In this document: positions 15,006 through 22,242 of the stretch, piece after piece
Layout: the number at the start of each line of letters is the position of its first letter
Position numbering within the stretch: position 1 is the stretch's first letter
The notes under the pieces: model-generated
Seen by the model: only the letters and a program-made list of their open reading frames with translations
The model's database searches: none
What the model was told of the DNA's origin: nothing
Translations under genes and position numbers: made by a program
DNA from: JABSQH01 sp039194665
GTDB taxonomy: Bacteria > Actinomycetota > Acidimicrobiia > Acidimicrobiales > Ilumatobacteraceae
Assembly: GCA_039194665.1 (NCBI GenBank)
Contig: JBCCVW010000055.1
Location: forward strand, 1 to 23,409
DNA: 23,409 nt
Direction: 5' to 3'

Positions 15006-15578
15006 ATGACCAACGAATTGATTCTCGACTCGCTGCGCCGCCGGATGCGGGCCATGCACTCGCTGTATGAAGACGCCACGGCGACGATGAACGTCGATCA
15101 GGTCAACCATGTCGAGCGCGATGCTGTTCTGCCGATCGCTTTCTCGCTCTTTCACTTCGTGAACATGGAAGACACGACGTTCCCTGTCGTGTCGGGTGGT
15201 CAGCCGGCGGTATGGAACGACGAGTGGGCGGCCCGTCTGCGGCTGACGATCGATGATCACGGCAAAGAGCGAACTCCTGAGGAGATGGTGGGCCAACGCA
15301 TCGGTGACTACCCCGCGTTCATCGAGTACATGAACGCAGTGTGGGCCAACTCGGAGGGGTTTCTCGCCAAGCTCGATCCCGCAATGCTCACCACCCTCAT
15401 CGTCCCGCGCCCATTTCCCGACGTGGTGGCCAACACCTACTCGGCGCGGGTCGCCGGTGCGGCGGGTATCACGCTGCTCGACGCGCTCGAGTGCTGGTGG
15501 TATCAGCACGGGTTGCGCCATATGGGCGAGATCGAACACGCCCGCGCGTTGGTCGGCCTCGAAGGCATGACCAGCTGA
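15006..15578 (+). CDS. DinB-superfamily-like protein
   Basis: A 190-residue, mostly helical protein. Potential metal ligands are the His in FSLFHFVNMED near residue 48 and the C-terminal RHMGEIEHAR helix, both placed as in DinB/YfiT four-helix bundles, some of which are thiol (mycothiol or bacillithiol) S-transferases. AGAAGITLLDALECWWYQH before the last helix resembles the family's third helix. The ATG at 15006 has GGAAGGA 5 nt upstream. It sits 25 nt after the LLM oxidoreductase gene, so a shared metabolic task is likely. A specific reaction cannot be assigned. Confidence 0.72.
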   Translation: MTNELILDSLRRRMRAMHSLYEDATATMNVDQVNHVERDAVLPIAFSLFHFVNMEDTTFPVVSGGQPAVWNDEWAARLRLTIDDHGKERTPEEMVGQRIGDYPAFIEYMNAVWANSEGFLAKLDPAMLTTLIVPRPFPDVVANTYSARVAGAAGITLLDALECWWYQHGLRHMGEIEHARALVGLEGMTS

Positions 15579-15598
15579 CCTGCCCGAGGCGGAACGAG

Positions 15599-15645
15599 TT
15601 CTCGGCGCCGTGAGTTGCGCCAACCGCAACCACGGCCGCCGAGAA
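15599..15645 (+). terminator. Long bulged hairpin after the DinB-like gene
   Basis: The 5' arm TTCTCGGCG-CCGTG-a-GTTGCG (15599-15619) pairs with CGCAAC-CACGG-c-CGCCGAGAA (15625-15645) around a CCAAC loop. This gives 20 base pairs with one single-base bulge on each arm. It begins 20 nt after the stop codon. No T-tract follows. It most likely ends or protects the tetR-LLM-DinB transcript. Confidence 0.6.
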
Positions 15646-15709
15646 GCGACACGGGTGACAGCGTGTTCATTGCGGCTTCGTTCGCAGTGGGACCCCAGCG
15701 GTGGCGGCC

Positions 15710-15715
15710 TATGGT
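15710..15715 (+). promoter_or_regulatory. Leaderless -10 box of the two-TM protein gene (TATGGT)
   Basis: TATGGT lies 7 nt upstream of the GTG at 15723 and is the reason for choosing that start over the ATG at 15738. Confidence 0.45.
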
Positions 15716-15722
15716 TCGTGGC

Positions 15723-16133
15723 GTGGCCGACCGCACGATGAGTACCACCACGCGTGTGGTCGTTTACACCGTGGCCGGGTGTGTCGTGTGGCTCCTGGTG
15801 TTGTGGATTGCGTGGGCGAGCCAACCGCTGAGCGACTCGGTCATCGTGGGCGTCGACAGCGACGGTCAGCCGGTGTACGACGACGTGGAGTGTGCGACGC
15901 TGTTCGACAGCGACCCGCTGCCGAGCGCGACTGCGCTGGACATTGCCGACAACGACGGTCTGCTGGCGCAGGAGCCATGCGAATCCGTTCACCGGCAGGC
16001 ACAATTGCTCGCAGCTGCAAACGTTGCGCTCGTGATCGTGGTCATTGCGGGTGCGCTGGTTGTCGGTGCGTCCCGTCGGCCAACGTCACCCGACGCGTCG
16101 ACCCCGTCGACCGACTCCGTTACATCGCCCTGA
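15723..16133 (+). CDS. Small two-TM membrane protein, unknown function
   Basis: A 136-residue protein with TM1 at about 11-33 (VVVYTVAGCVVWLLVLWIAWA), an exported loop of about 60 residues, and TM2 at about 95-118 (LLAAANVALVIVVIAGALVV), then a Ser/Thr/Pro tail. The loop holds two cysteines (DVECATLF and AQEPCESVH), which could form a disulfide if the loop faces out. It is not recognisable as a known family. The GTG at 15723 fits the leaderless pattern; the ATG at 15738 is the alternative. It precedes the LolA-like gene by 51 nt on the same strand. Confidence 0.65.
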   Translation: MADRTMSTTTRVVVYTVAGCVVWLLVLWIAWASQPLSDSVIVGVDSDGQPVYDDVECATLFDSDPLPSATALDIADNDGLLAQEPCESVHRQAQLLAAANVALVIVVIAGALVVGASRRPTSPDASTPSTDSVTSP

Positions 16134-16184
16134 TCCCGCATCCATCACGCTGGCGGCCGGCGACACCTCGCGGGAGACTGTGTC

Positions 16185-17348
16185 GTGGACGATCCCCTGA
16201 TTGCGCTGTACCACGCACCCCGCGACCGGGCGGTTCATGGCGTGTTGCGCGAGCGAGTCGACACCGAGCTCCAGCGTCGGGCGATACAGCGCCGACCGGG
16301 TCGGGCGGTGATGATCGGCGGCACCGCAGACGGGATCGCTGAAACGCTCACCGAAGTGTGGATCGACGGTGATAGTCGCAGCCGTGTCGACCACCTCGAC
16401 ACCGGCTACGGCAGATCGGTCCGTATCGCACACGGTGACGACGTGATCGCGTACACGCCAGGCCAGGGAGCGATCGCATCGACCAACGCCGTCGCCCATC
16501 GCTACGACGTGTCGCCGCAGTTGTGGTGCCGACCTCGCCCGCTTCTGGGAATGCTCGACATCGACACCTCATCGGACGACGTGGTTCTCGGTCGTCCCTG
16601 CTGGAGGCTTGACGCACGCAGCGATGGTCCCCGGACCCTGATGGCGCCCCTGCAGCTGTTCCTGACCGGTGAGCGCTTCACCGTGTGGGTCGACAAGGAG
16701 AGCGGGGTGGTGCTCCGCTGTGTCCAGCGCATCGCCGCCGGTGACGTGTCGACCATGGAGTGGACCACGTTCGAGGCAGTCGATCGGATCGCCGATGAGG
16801 TGTTCGTCGACGCGTTCCCGCCCGACGTGAAGGTCAGATCGCAGGCTGAAGCGATGGCAGAGTTGGCCCGCCGCCGCGGCGCGGACCTCACCGGCGTTGA
16901 CACGACCGATGCGGATGAAATTGCGCGGGCGATGCACGCCGTGCGGCATGGCGGCCCGCTGGATCACCACGTTGCGGTTGGTCCCCCGCCATCTGACCGC
17001 GGCGCGGCCGAGACCGCGATCCGGGTCGCGTACGCCAACCTCAGCCACGCTGACGGCGACTCACTTCCCAACGTGCAAGAGGGAGGAGGGCTGGCGCCGA
17101 CGGCCGAGCTCGCAGCACAGCGGGCGTCGCAGCGCGACGCCGACATTGCGGTTGGACAGATCAGATTCCTCAGCGACGCTCGTGCGGCGGTGGTGTTCAC
17201 GGTGTCGTCGAGCGACGGGCACCCGCTGTTGACCGACACCGTCGGCGAAGCGGTACTGCACAACGGGCGATGGCGCGTCGCCCGCAGCACGTTTGCCAAC
17301 CTCATGCGCCTCGCCGGCGTCGAGCTGCCGCACCAGCCCGAGACGTAG
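16185..17348 (+). CDS. Hypothetical protein with LolA/RseB-like and NTF2-like parts
   Basis: A 387-residue protein. Residues about 35-220 alternate beta strands in the manner of LolA/RseB-type folds (TLTEVWIDGDSRSRVDHLD, VIAYTPGQGAI, ERFTVWVDKESGVVLRCVQ, TFEAVDRIADEVFV). Residues about 270-380 resemble an NTF2-like domain (AAETAIRVAYANLSH, DARAAVVFTVSSSDG, GEAVLHNGRWRVARSTFANLMRLAG). Both are recognised by pattern, not by search. No signal peptide or TM helix is visible, which is odd for a LolA-like protein and suggests a cytoplasmic location. The GTG at 16185 has GGGAG about 11 nt upstream. Function unknown. Confidence 0.7.
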   Translation: MDDPLIALYHAPRDRAVHGVLRERVDTELQRRAIQRRPGRAVMIGGTADGIAETLTEVWIDGDSRSRVDHLDTGYGRSVRIAHGDDVIAYTPGQGAIASTNAVAHRYDVSPQLWCRPRPLLGMLDIDTSSDDVVLGRPCWRLDARSDGPRTLMAPLQLFLTGERFTVWVDKESGVVLRCVQRIAAGDVSTMEWTTFEAVDRIADEVFVDAFPPDVKVRSQAEAMAELARRRGADLTGVDTTDADEIARAMHAVRHGGPLDHHVAVGPPPSDRGAAETAIRVAYANLSHADGDSLPNVQEGGGLAPTAELAAQRASQRDADIAVGQIRFLSDARAAVVFTVSSSDGHPLLTDTVGEAVLHNGRWRVARSTFANLMRLAGVELPHQPET

Positions 17349-17392
17349 CGGGACGACGAACAACCCCTGCCGATCGATCGAGCGGCACTGCA

Positions 17393-17398
17393 TACGGT
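17393..17398 (+). promoter_or_regulatory. Leaderless -10 box of the 340-aa hypothetical (TACGGT)
   Basis: TACGGT lies 6 nt before the GTG at 17405, and no Shine-Dalgarno is present. It fixes the start of an otherwise ambiguous gene. Confidence 0.5.
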
Positions 17399-17404
17399 TG
17401 GCGG

Positions 17405-18427
17405 GTGCCGACCGATCGCCCCCTCGTCGAAGCGTTGCTCGACGCGCCGCTGGGCGTCACGTTGCTCGGGTGGCTGGAGGCGCAACAGCGGACGGATCTG
17501 AACTGGGCGCACGACGACATGCCGCCGTCTCCCGACGCAGTCGATCGGGCGGTCGGCGCCGCTACTGACATGTCGTTCGGAGCGCTGCTCGACGCTGCCG
17601 TGTATCTCTCGTGCGTGTACGTCGGCCCGTGGATCTCCGACGCCCCCGACACAGTGGCGATCGGCTACGGCGGCGCCGATGCCCGTCGTCCAATTGCCGA
17701 GGCGGTCGTTGCCCGGTTCGGTGCCGAACTGTGTGCGCCATTCGATTCCAACGCTCAGGAATGGTGGTTCGACACCGTTGCTGTGTCGAGATGGGTCGAG
17801 CATCTCGCCCCGCTGTTTCGTCGATACGAGGACGTCTACAGCTCGGGTCAGTTCACGGTTGCAGGGTTGTGGTCGGTGTCGAACCCGCCCGCCGAGGTAC
17901 ATGAGAACCTGCTCGGATCGTGGGAGCTCGAGATCGGCCCGATCGCTCGCTGCACGCTGCCGGTCCCCTCCGGGGCGCGTGTCGCGGAGATCCATCGGCC
18001 GGAGGACTGGGCGCAACTCGTGATGGAGCACCCGCGAGTTGGCGGTCCGTACCCCGAGTGGGAGCTTCCTGGGATCAACCAACGGCGAGCGCGGCTGACG
18101 AGTTTGTTGTCGGTGCCCGGCCAGCGGGCGGCGCGGGTCACGATGCGCAATCAACTCGTGCCTGACTGGCGCTCGGTCGCCGATGCCTACGACGGTGTGC
18201 ATCTGTCGTGGGCGGGCTTCCTCACCTCAGAAGGTTGCGTCACCGAGCTCCCCGACGGCGACGTCACCATCCTTCGCTACTGGGGCAGCGACCGCACGCT
18301 CTGGCTGAACGATGTGTTTGGCGATCCCGTCGTGTTGCCGCCGCCGAACGCCGAGTCAGCGGCGCCCGTCTCCGACGAACTCGCCGACCAGGCGTCGACC
18401 GTGTTCGCGCAGCTGATGGGCCGGTAG
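17405..18427 (+). CDS. Orphan hypothetical protein
   Basis: A 340-residue soluble protein with no signal peptide and no TM segment. I do not recognise a family. Visible are a Trp-rich middle (NAQEWWFDTVAVSRWVEHL), two segments with a shared pattern around PRVGGPYPEWELPGINQRRA, and a C-terminal stretch (DWRSVADAYDGVHLSWAGFL, TILRYWGSDRTLWLNDVFG) that looks like a compact beta-rich domain. The GTG at 17405 is chosen from the TACGGT box 6 nt upstream; the longer frame from 17270 overlaps the upstream gene. Codon bias (G/C in third positions) is like that of the neighbours, so it is a real gene. It converges with the PhnB-like gene. Confidence 0.75.
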   Translation: MPTDRPLVEALLDAPLGVTLLGWLEAQQRTDLNWAHDDMPPSPDAVDRAVGAATDMSFGALLDAAVYLSCVYVGPWISDAPDTVAIGYGGADARRPIAEAVVARFGAELCAPFDSNAQEWWFDTVAVSRWVEHLAPLFRRYEDVYSSGQFTVAGLWSVSNPPAEVHENLLGSWELEIGPIARCTLPVPSGARVAEIHRPEDWAQLVMEHPRVGGPYPEWELPGINQRRARLTSLLSVPGQRAARVTMRNQLVPDWRSVADAYDGVHLSWAGFLTSEGCVTELPDGDVTILRYWGSDRTLWLNDVFGDPVVLPPPNAESAAPVSDELADQASTVFAQLMGR

Positions 18428-18476
18428 GTCGGCGCCACGCCAATGCGTCCCGGAGAGCGGTGGGCGAGAGCGCTCG

Positions 18477-18875
18477 CTACGCGATGTTCAGGAGCCACGA
18501 CACCCCGAACCGGTCGACCACCCAGCCGAACCGCCGTCCGAACCCGTACTCGCCGAGCGGCATATTGACCTGACCACCGTCGGAGAGGGCGTCGAAGAGT
18601 CGTTCGATCTCGGCGTCGTCGTCACACTCGACGAACGGAGCGATACCCGGCGTCATGTCCCACTGGTGCTGGATCGGCGAGTCGATACAGATGAACCGTC
18701 GGCCGCAGACCTGAAAGTCGCCAATCTTCACCTGACCCGCTGGCCCATCCCCGTCACCCTCGTAGAGGTCGAGCCGAGTCAGTGCGAAGTCGTCGAAGAT
18801 CTCGGCGTACCGCTCGATCGCCGCTTTGGCCACACCGTTTTGAAAAAGCAGGTGGATGTCAATCGATCTCGCCAT
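18477..18875 (-). CDS. PhnB-like (3-demethylubiquinone methyltransferase-like) VOC-fold protein
   Basis: A 132-residue protein of the PhnB/glyoxalase type: IDIHLLFQNGVAKAAIERYAEIF at the N-terminus, FQVCGRRFICIDSP, TPGIAPFVECDDDAEIERLF, and a C-terminal YGFGRRFGWVVDRFGVSWLL, which is the family's closing strand motif. The molecular role of these proteins is mostly unknown; some bind metals. The ATG at 18875 has AAGGAG 5 nt upstream, inside the end of the preceding VOC gene. The stop of that gene is 2 nt away, so the two are one operon. Confidence 0.85.
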   Translation of the reverse strand: MARSIDIHLLFQNGVAKAAIERYAEIFDDFALTRLDLYEGDGDGPAGQVKIGDFQVCGRRFICIDSPIQHQWDMTPGIAPFVECDDDAEIERLFDALSDGGQVNMPLGEYGFGRRFGWVVDRFGVSWLLNIA

Positions 18876-18877
18876 GG

Positions 18878-19261
18878 CTACTCCTTGGCCGCTGACTCCG
18901 ACGTGGGTTCCATCAGCTCGATTCTGTTGCCGAAGGGATCGTCGACGTACACCCGCTGGTACCCCTCCAGCGGCTCGTCGTCGCGCACCGCGCAACCGGC
19001 CTCAGTGGCCCGGCGCGCAAGAGCGGGCACGTCGTTCACGATGAACGCAGGGTGGGCCTTCGTGGCAGCGCGGAATTCAGGATCCACGCCGAGGTGCACT
19101 TTGAGTGCGCCGCGCTCGAACCAACAACCGCCCCGGCGGGCCAGGTGCTCGGGCTTTGGCACACATGGGATCCCCAGTACGCCTTCATAGAACGCCACAG
19201 CATCATCCTCCCGACCGGCCGGCATCGCCAACTGGACATGGTCGACTCGCACCACTTCCAC
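18878..19261 (-). CDS. Glyoxalase/bleomycin-resistance (VOC) family protein
   Basis: A 127-residue single VOC domain: VDHVQLAMPAGREDDAVAFYEGVLG at the N-terminus, CWFERGALKVHLGVD, HPAFIVNDVPALARRATEAG, and the closing RVYVDDPFGNRIELMEP with the metal-ligand Glu. Candidate metal ligands are H9, the His in VHLG and the Glu in IELM. The substrate is unknown. The start is uncertain because GTG occurs at 19261, 19255 and 19252; I use the longest. It lies 49 nt downstream of the AAA ATPase gene and directly before the PhnB-like gene. Confidence 0.83.
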   Translation of the reverse strand: MEVVRVDHVQLAMPAGREDDAVAFYEGVLGIPCVPKPEHLARRGGCWFERGALKVHLGVDPEFRAATKAHPAFIVNDVPALARRATEAGCAVRDDEPLEGYQRVYVDDPFGNRIELMEPTSESAAKE

Positions 19262-19310
19262 GCGACCAGTCTGTCCGATCCGACTGGCACGTCGTCGAAC
19301 CTGGAGGACG

Positions 19311-20051
19311 TCAGTCGCCGTCAGCGAGCAGCTCGCTGACAAACTGGTCGGGATTGGCGAGGAAGTCCGCCGTGATCTGCACGGTGTCGATCTCCTCCCA
19401 GTTGACGCGCTCGATCCCTGTGCTGTCGAACCGGTAGATCGACGCACCCGGGTAGGCCATCAACAGCGGCGAGTGGGTGGCAATGACGAACTGGCACCCC
19501 TCGCCGAGGAGGTCGTGTATCCGAACCAACAACTGCAACTGTCCGTGAACCGACAGCGCGGCCTCTGGTTCGTCGAGCAGGAAGAGGCTGCGTGGGCGGA
19601 ATCGATGTACCACGAGATCGATGAACGACTCCCCATGCGAACGCTGGTGTGGCGAGCCGCCATACAACGCCAACGACTTGCCCCCGTACTCCTCGATCGC
19701 CGTTGCCACGTTGAAGTAACTCTCAGCACGTAGGAAGAACGCATCGCGGGGCTGGCGCGACGAACGCAGCACGCGCAGGTGCTCATGCAGCGACGACACG
19801 CTGTCGTCGTGCGTCCGGAACTGCATGCCCCGTGCGCCGCCCTCCGCGTTCATTCCCTGGTGCACAGCGATGGCCTCGAGCAGCGTCGACTTGCCTGAGC
19901 CGTTGTCGCCGACGAAGACCGTGACACCGCGGTTGAACTGCAGAGCGCCATCGTTCGACGCCATCGATGCGATGGCGGCGACGTCGAACGGGTGCCCGGC
20001 GCTGTGCCCAGGCGCGTGCTCGTCGAGCTCGACTGATCGCAGGAACGTCAC
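19311..20051 (-). CDS. AAA-type (SMC/ABC-like) predicted ATPase
   Basis: A 246-residue soluble ATPase of the SMC/RecF-like branch: Walker A GDNGSGKST near residue 50, a signature-like SHGESF, Walker B SLFLLDEPEAALS, and the H-loop IATHSPLLM. It has no coiled-coil insert and no TOPRIM domain, so it fits the short stand-alone predicted ATPase group (COG3910-like) rather than RecF or OLD nucleases. Role unknown. The start may be the GTG at 20051 (CAGAAT 6 nt upstream) or the GTG at 20054. It diverges from the lipoprotein gene and precedes the two VOC genes on its strand. There is no partner nuclease nearby, so a defence role is not supported. Confidence 0.82.
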   Translation of the reverse strand: MTFLRSVELDEHAPGHSAGHPFDVAAIASMASNDGALQFNRGVTVFVGDNGSGKSTLLEAIAVHQGMNAEGGARGMQFRTHDDSVSSLHEHLRVLRSSRQPRDAFFLRAESYFNVATAIEEYGGKSLALYGGSPHQRSHGESFIDLVVHRFRPRSLFLLDEPEAALSVHGQLQLLVRIHDLLGEGCQFVIATHSPLLMAYPGASIYRFDSTGIERVNWEEIDTVQITADFLANPDQFVSELLADGD

Positions 20052-20104
20052 CACTCCATTCTGGCCAGCGACGAGTGGTACACGCCGCCGGCGAATCCAG
20101 TGGA

Positions 20105-20126
20105 ACGCACGACGAGTCTCGTGCGT
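20105..20126. repeat. Inverted repeat upstream of the lipoprotein gene
   Basis: ACGCACGA, loop CGAGTC, TCGTGCGT: perfect 8-bp arms ending 9 nt before the ATG at 20136. The place where a ribosome binding site should lie is taken up by it. It could be an operator shared with the divergent ATPase gene or a 5' hairpin affecting translation. Confidence 0.55.
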
Positions 20127-20135
20127 CTAACGCGC

Positions 20136-21653
20136 ATGGAGACCGGCCTGATCCGCCTCGGAGCCATCACCGTCGGCGCGTTCGTGCTTGCGTCTTGCGG
20201 GAGCGACGACGGGACGACCGGCTCGTCCGGATCACTCCCGACGCTGTCGCCGCAGGAGACGACCGCGCCAACTGATCCGGCGGACGTCGCCACGACGCCC
20301 CCGACGGTTGACACGATGCCGCCGACGGTCGACGCGGCCGCGCCGGCTGACTCGGACGGATCCATGGGCATGGGATCGTTGCCGTTCGGGCTTGAGCTGT
20401 GCGGCGATTTCCAAGTGGTGTCCGCGGACCCAGCGTTCTATCGAGACTCGCCCGTGTACGTCGGCAACGAGCAGCCGATCGACGAGATTCGCGCGTGGGC
20501 GACGCGACAGCCCGGCTACGTGGACCTGTGGATCGATCGCGACAACCTCGGTTGGGTCGTGGTCGGCTTCGATGGTGACGTCGCGCAACGGCAGGCGGAC
20601 CTGGCGACCGCGTTCCCAGGCGTGGGAGTCGCCGCGGCACAGGCTCCCTATACCCAAGACGAGCTCGATGCGCTTCTGGCCGAGGTGTTCGACGTGATGC
20701 GCGCCAACAACATCGAGATCAACGGGGGTGCCAACACCGCTACCGGTCTGGCCTCGGCATACGTGGGCGTGCTCGACGAGGAAACGTTGGAGCTGTTCGA
20801 ACCGTTCGCGGGCCGCCCCGTGTGCTTCGAGGGGGTCGACCCTGCCGATGCGGTGATCGATGGCCCACAAGCGACCGAAGGCGATGGCTGGCGCCTCCTG
20901 GCTGTCGAACGCACGGGTCCGAGCTACCGCACCGGCGTTGCGACGACCGACGCGCAGTACGAGCAGCTGTGGGCGACGAGCGGAGTGACCGCAGATCGAC
21001 CCGTTGTCGACTTCGAGACCGAGATCGCCGTGTGGTTTGGCGCGGTGTATGGGTCGAACTGCGAAATCCGAATGGACGACGTGATCGTCGACCTCGACCG
21101 CAGCATCGTGCACGGCGAGTTTGTCGTGCCCGGGAATCCGCAGATGTGCAACAGCGATGCCAATCCCGAGACATACCTTGTGGCGCTCGATCGAGGCACC
21201 CTTCCGTCGGGTCCGTTCGCGGTGCAGCTCGGTCGCGACGAGCCGCCTCGCGGCGTGCCTGAGGAACGCACCAACGTGTCCGCCGACCTCTCAGCGCCCG
21301 GCAGTATTGCGACCGACGCAGAGATCGGCCCCGATCCTGCCCTGTTGGAGACCGCCGCGCAGGGCTACACGATCGGTCCCGGAGGGATCGTCGAGCCGAG
21401 TCGCAGCGCGCTGTACCGGCTGGACCTCAGCTGTGACCTCACCACGATCTGTCCGATCAACGGAGTCGTGTGGGCGTCCTCGTCACCGACGATGGCGGGG
21501 GACGCCTGGGCAGCGATCGCTGGCGACGATGGCATCGCGCTCGTCGATGTCCTCTTGGAAGCCGATCCGCCGACAGTGACGCTCAGCGCCAACGGGCAGA
21601 GCAAGACCTACGAACCGGTCGCCGCCAGCGTCGCCGAGCCGCCGTGCACCTGA
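20136..21653 (+). CDS. Large secreted lipoprotein, unknown function
   Basis: A 505-residue lipoprotein. The signal peptide ends in the lipobox LASC with C21 (VGAFVLASCGSDD), so it is lipidated and held outside the membrane. Residues 22-75 are a Thr/Pro/Asp-rich spacer. Residues about 80-185 form an alpha/beta domain (FDGDVAQRQADLATAFPGV). Residues about 250-370 (YEQLWATSGVTADRPVVDFETEIAVWF, then ETYLVALDRGTLP) resemble the PrcB C-terminal domain. A small C-terminal part carries cysteines in LDLSCDLTTICPI and a final PPCT. The start is the ATG at 20136, with no Shine-Dalgarno and an inverted repeat just upstream. Function unknown. Confidence 0.82.
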   Translation: METGLIRLGAITVGAFVLASCGSDDGTTGSSGSLPTLSPQETTAPTDPADVATTPPTVDTMPPTVDAAAPADSDGSMGMGSLPFGLELCGDFQVVSADPAFYRDSPVYVGNEQPIDEIRAWATRQPGYVDLWIDRDNLGWVVVGFDGDVAQRQADLATAFPGVGVAAAQAPYTQDELDALLAEVFDVMRANNIEINGGANTATGLASAYVGVLDEETLELFEPFAGRPVCFEGVDPADAVIDGPQATEGDGWRLLAVERTGPSYRTGVATTDAQYEQLWATSGVTADRPVVDFETEIAVWFGAVYGSNCEIRMDDVIVDLDRSIVHGEFVVPGNPQMCNSDANPETYLVALDRGTLPSGPFAVQLGRDEPPRGVPEERTNVSADLSAPGSIATDAEIGPDPALLETAAQGYTIGPGGIVEPSRSALYRLDLSCDLTTICPINGVVWASSSPTMAGDAWAAIAGDDGIALVDVLLEADPPTVTLSANGQSKTYEPVAASVAEPPCT

Positions 21654-21741
21654 GTCGATCGTCGCGGTGGTGCGTCGTCGCCGGGACGAGTCCGCAGATG
21701 ATTCTGTATTGATTCGGTCGGGTCGGACGTGGAGATAGGTG

Positions 21742-22242
21742 ATGATCGCGCGTACCAGCACTGAGCCACCCGTCGATGACGGGGATCGGGCCGTTGGCCA
21801 GCGTGCGTCGTCGTTCACCGACCTGTATGAGCGTGAGCTCGCACTCCAACTGCGACGAGCGACCCTGCTGATCGGCAACCCGCACACCGCTCGCGATCTC
21901 GTGCACGACGTGTTCGCCGATCTTTACGAGCGTTGGGATCGTCTCGACCAACCCGGCTCGTACCTCAACGTGGCGGTCATCAACCGCTGCCGAGACCACG
22001 CACGCAAACGACGGCGTCGCAGCCAGCAGCAGCTCGTGATCACGTCGACGGACGAGGCGGAGATGGACGAGTTGTGGGACGTGCTGCAACAGCTGCCGTT
22101 CAACCACCGCGCCGTCTTGGTGCTGCGCTTCTACCACCAGATGACCGACCGCGAGATCGCCGAGTGCCTGGGCTGTCGAGTCGGTTCCGTTGGTCCGTGG
22201 CTGCACCGAGGACTGTCTCAGCTGAGAAAGGAGCTGACGTGA
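21742..22242 (+). CDS. ECF sigma factor (SigE-family type)
   Basis: A 166-residue sigma factor. Region 2 includes FTDLYERELALQLRRATLLIG, HTARDLVHDVFADLYERWD and PGSYLNVAVINRCRDHARKRRRR (-10 recognition). Region 4 includes LPFNHRAVLVLRFYHQMTDREIAECLGCRVGSVGPWLHRGL (-35 binding helix-turn-helix). The size and layout match the actinobacterial SigE-like ECF group. The ATG at 21742 has GGAG 7 nt upstream; a GTG sits 3 nt earlier. The next gene overlaps by GTGA and encodes a membrane protein that may regulate it. No ECF-type promoter motif was recognised upstream, so autoregulation is not shown. Confidence 0.92.
   Translation: MIARTSTEPPVDDGDRAVGQRASSFTDLYERELALQLRRATLLIGNPHTARDLVHDVFADLYERWDRLDQPGSYLNVAVINRCRDHARKRRRRSQQQLVITSTDEAEMDELWDVLQQLPFNHRAVLVLRFYHQMTDREIAECLGCRVGSVGPWLHRGLSQLRKELT

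Noticed and set aside
18464..18477. Hairpin GCGAG-AGCG-CTCGC at the convergent end of the orphan and PhnB-like genes
   Set aside because: It has a five-base stem that overlaps the stop region, without a T-tract; such stems are expected by chance at this GC content.
19311..20051. AAA ATPase as part of an anti-phage system
   Set aside because: There is no TOPRIM, nuclease, reverse transcriptase or toxin partner next to it; the neighbours are VOC proteins and a lipoprotein.
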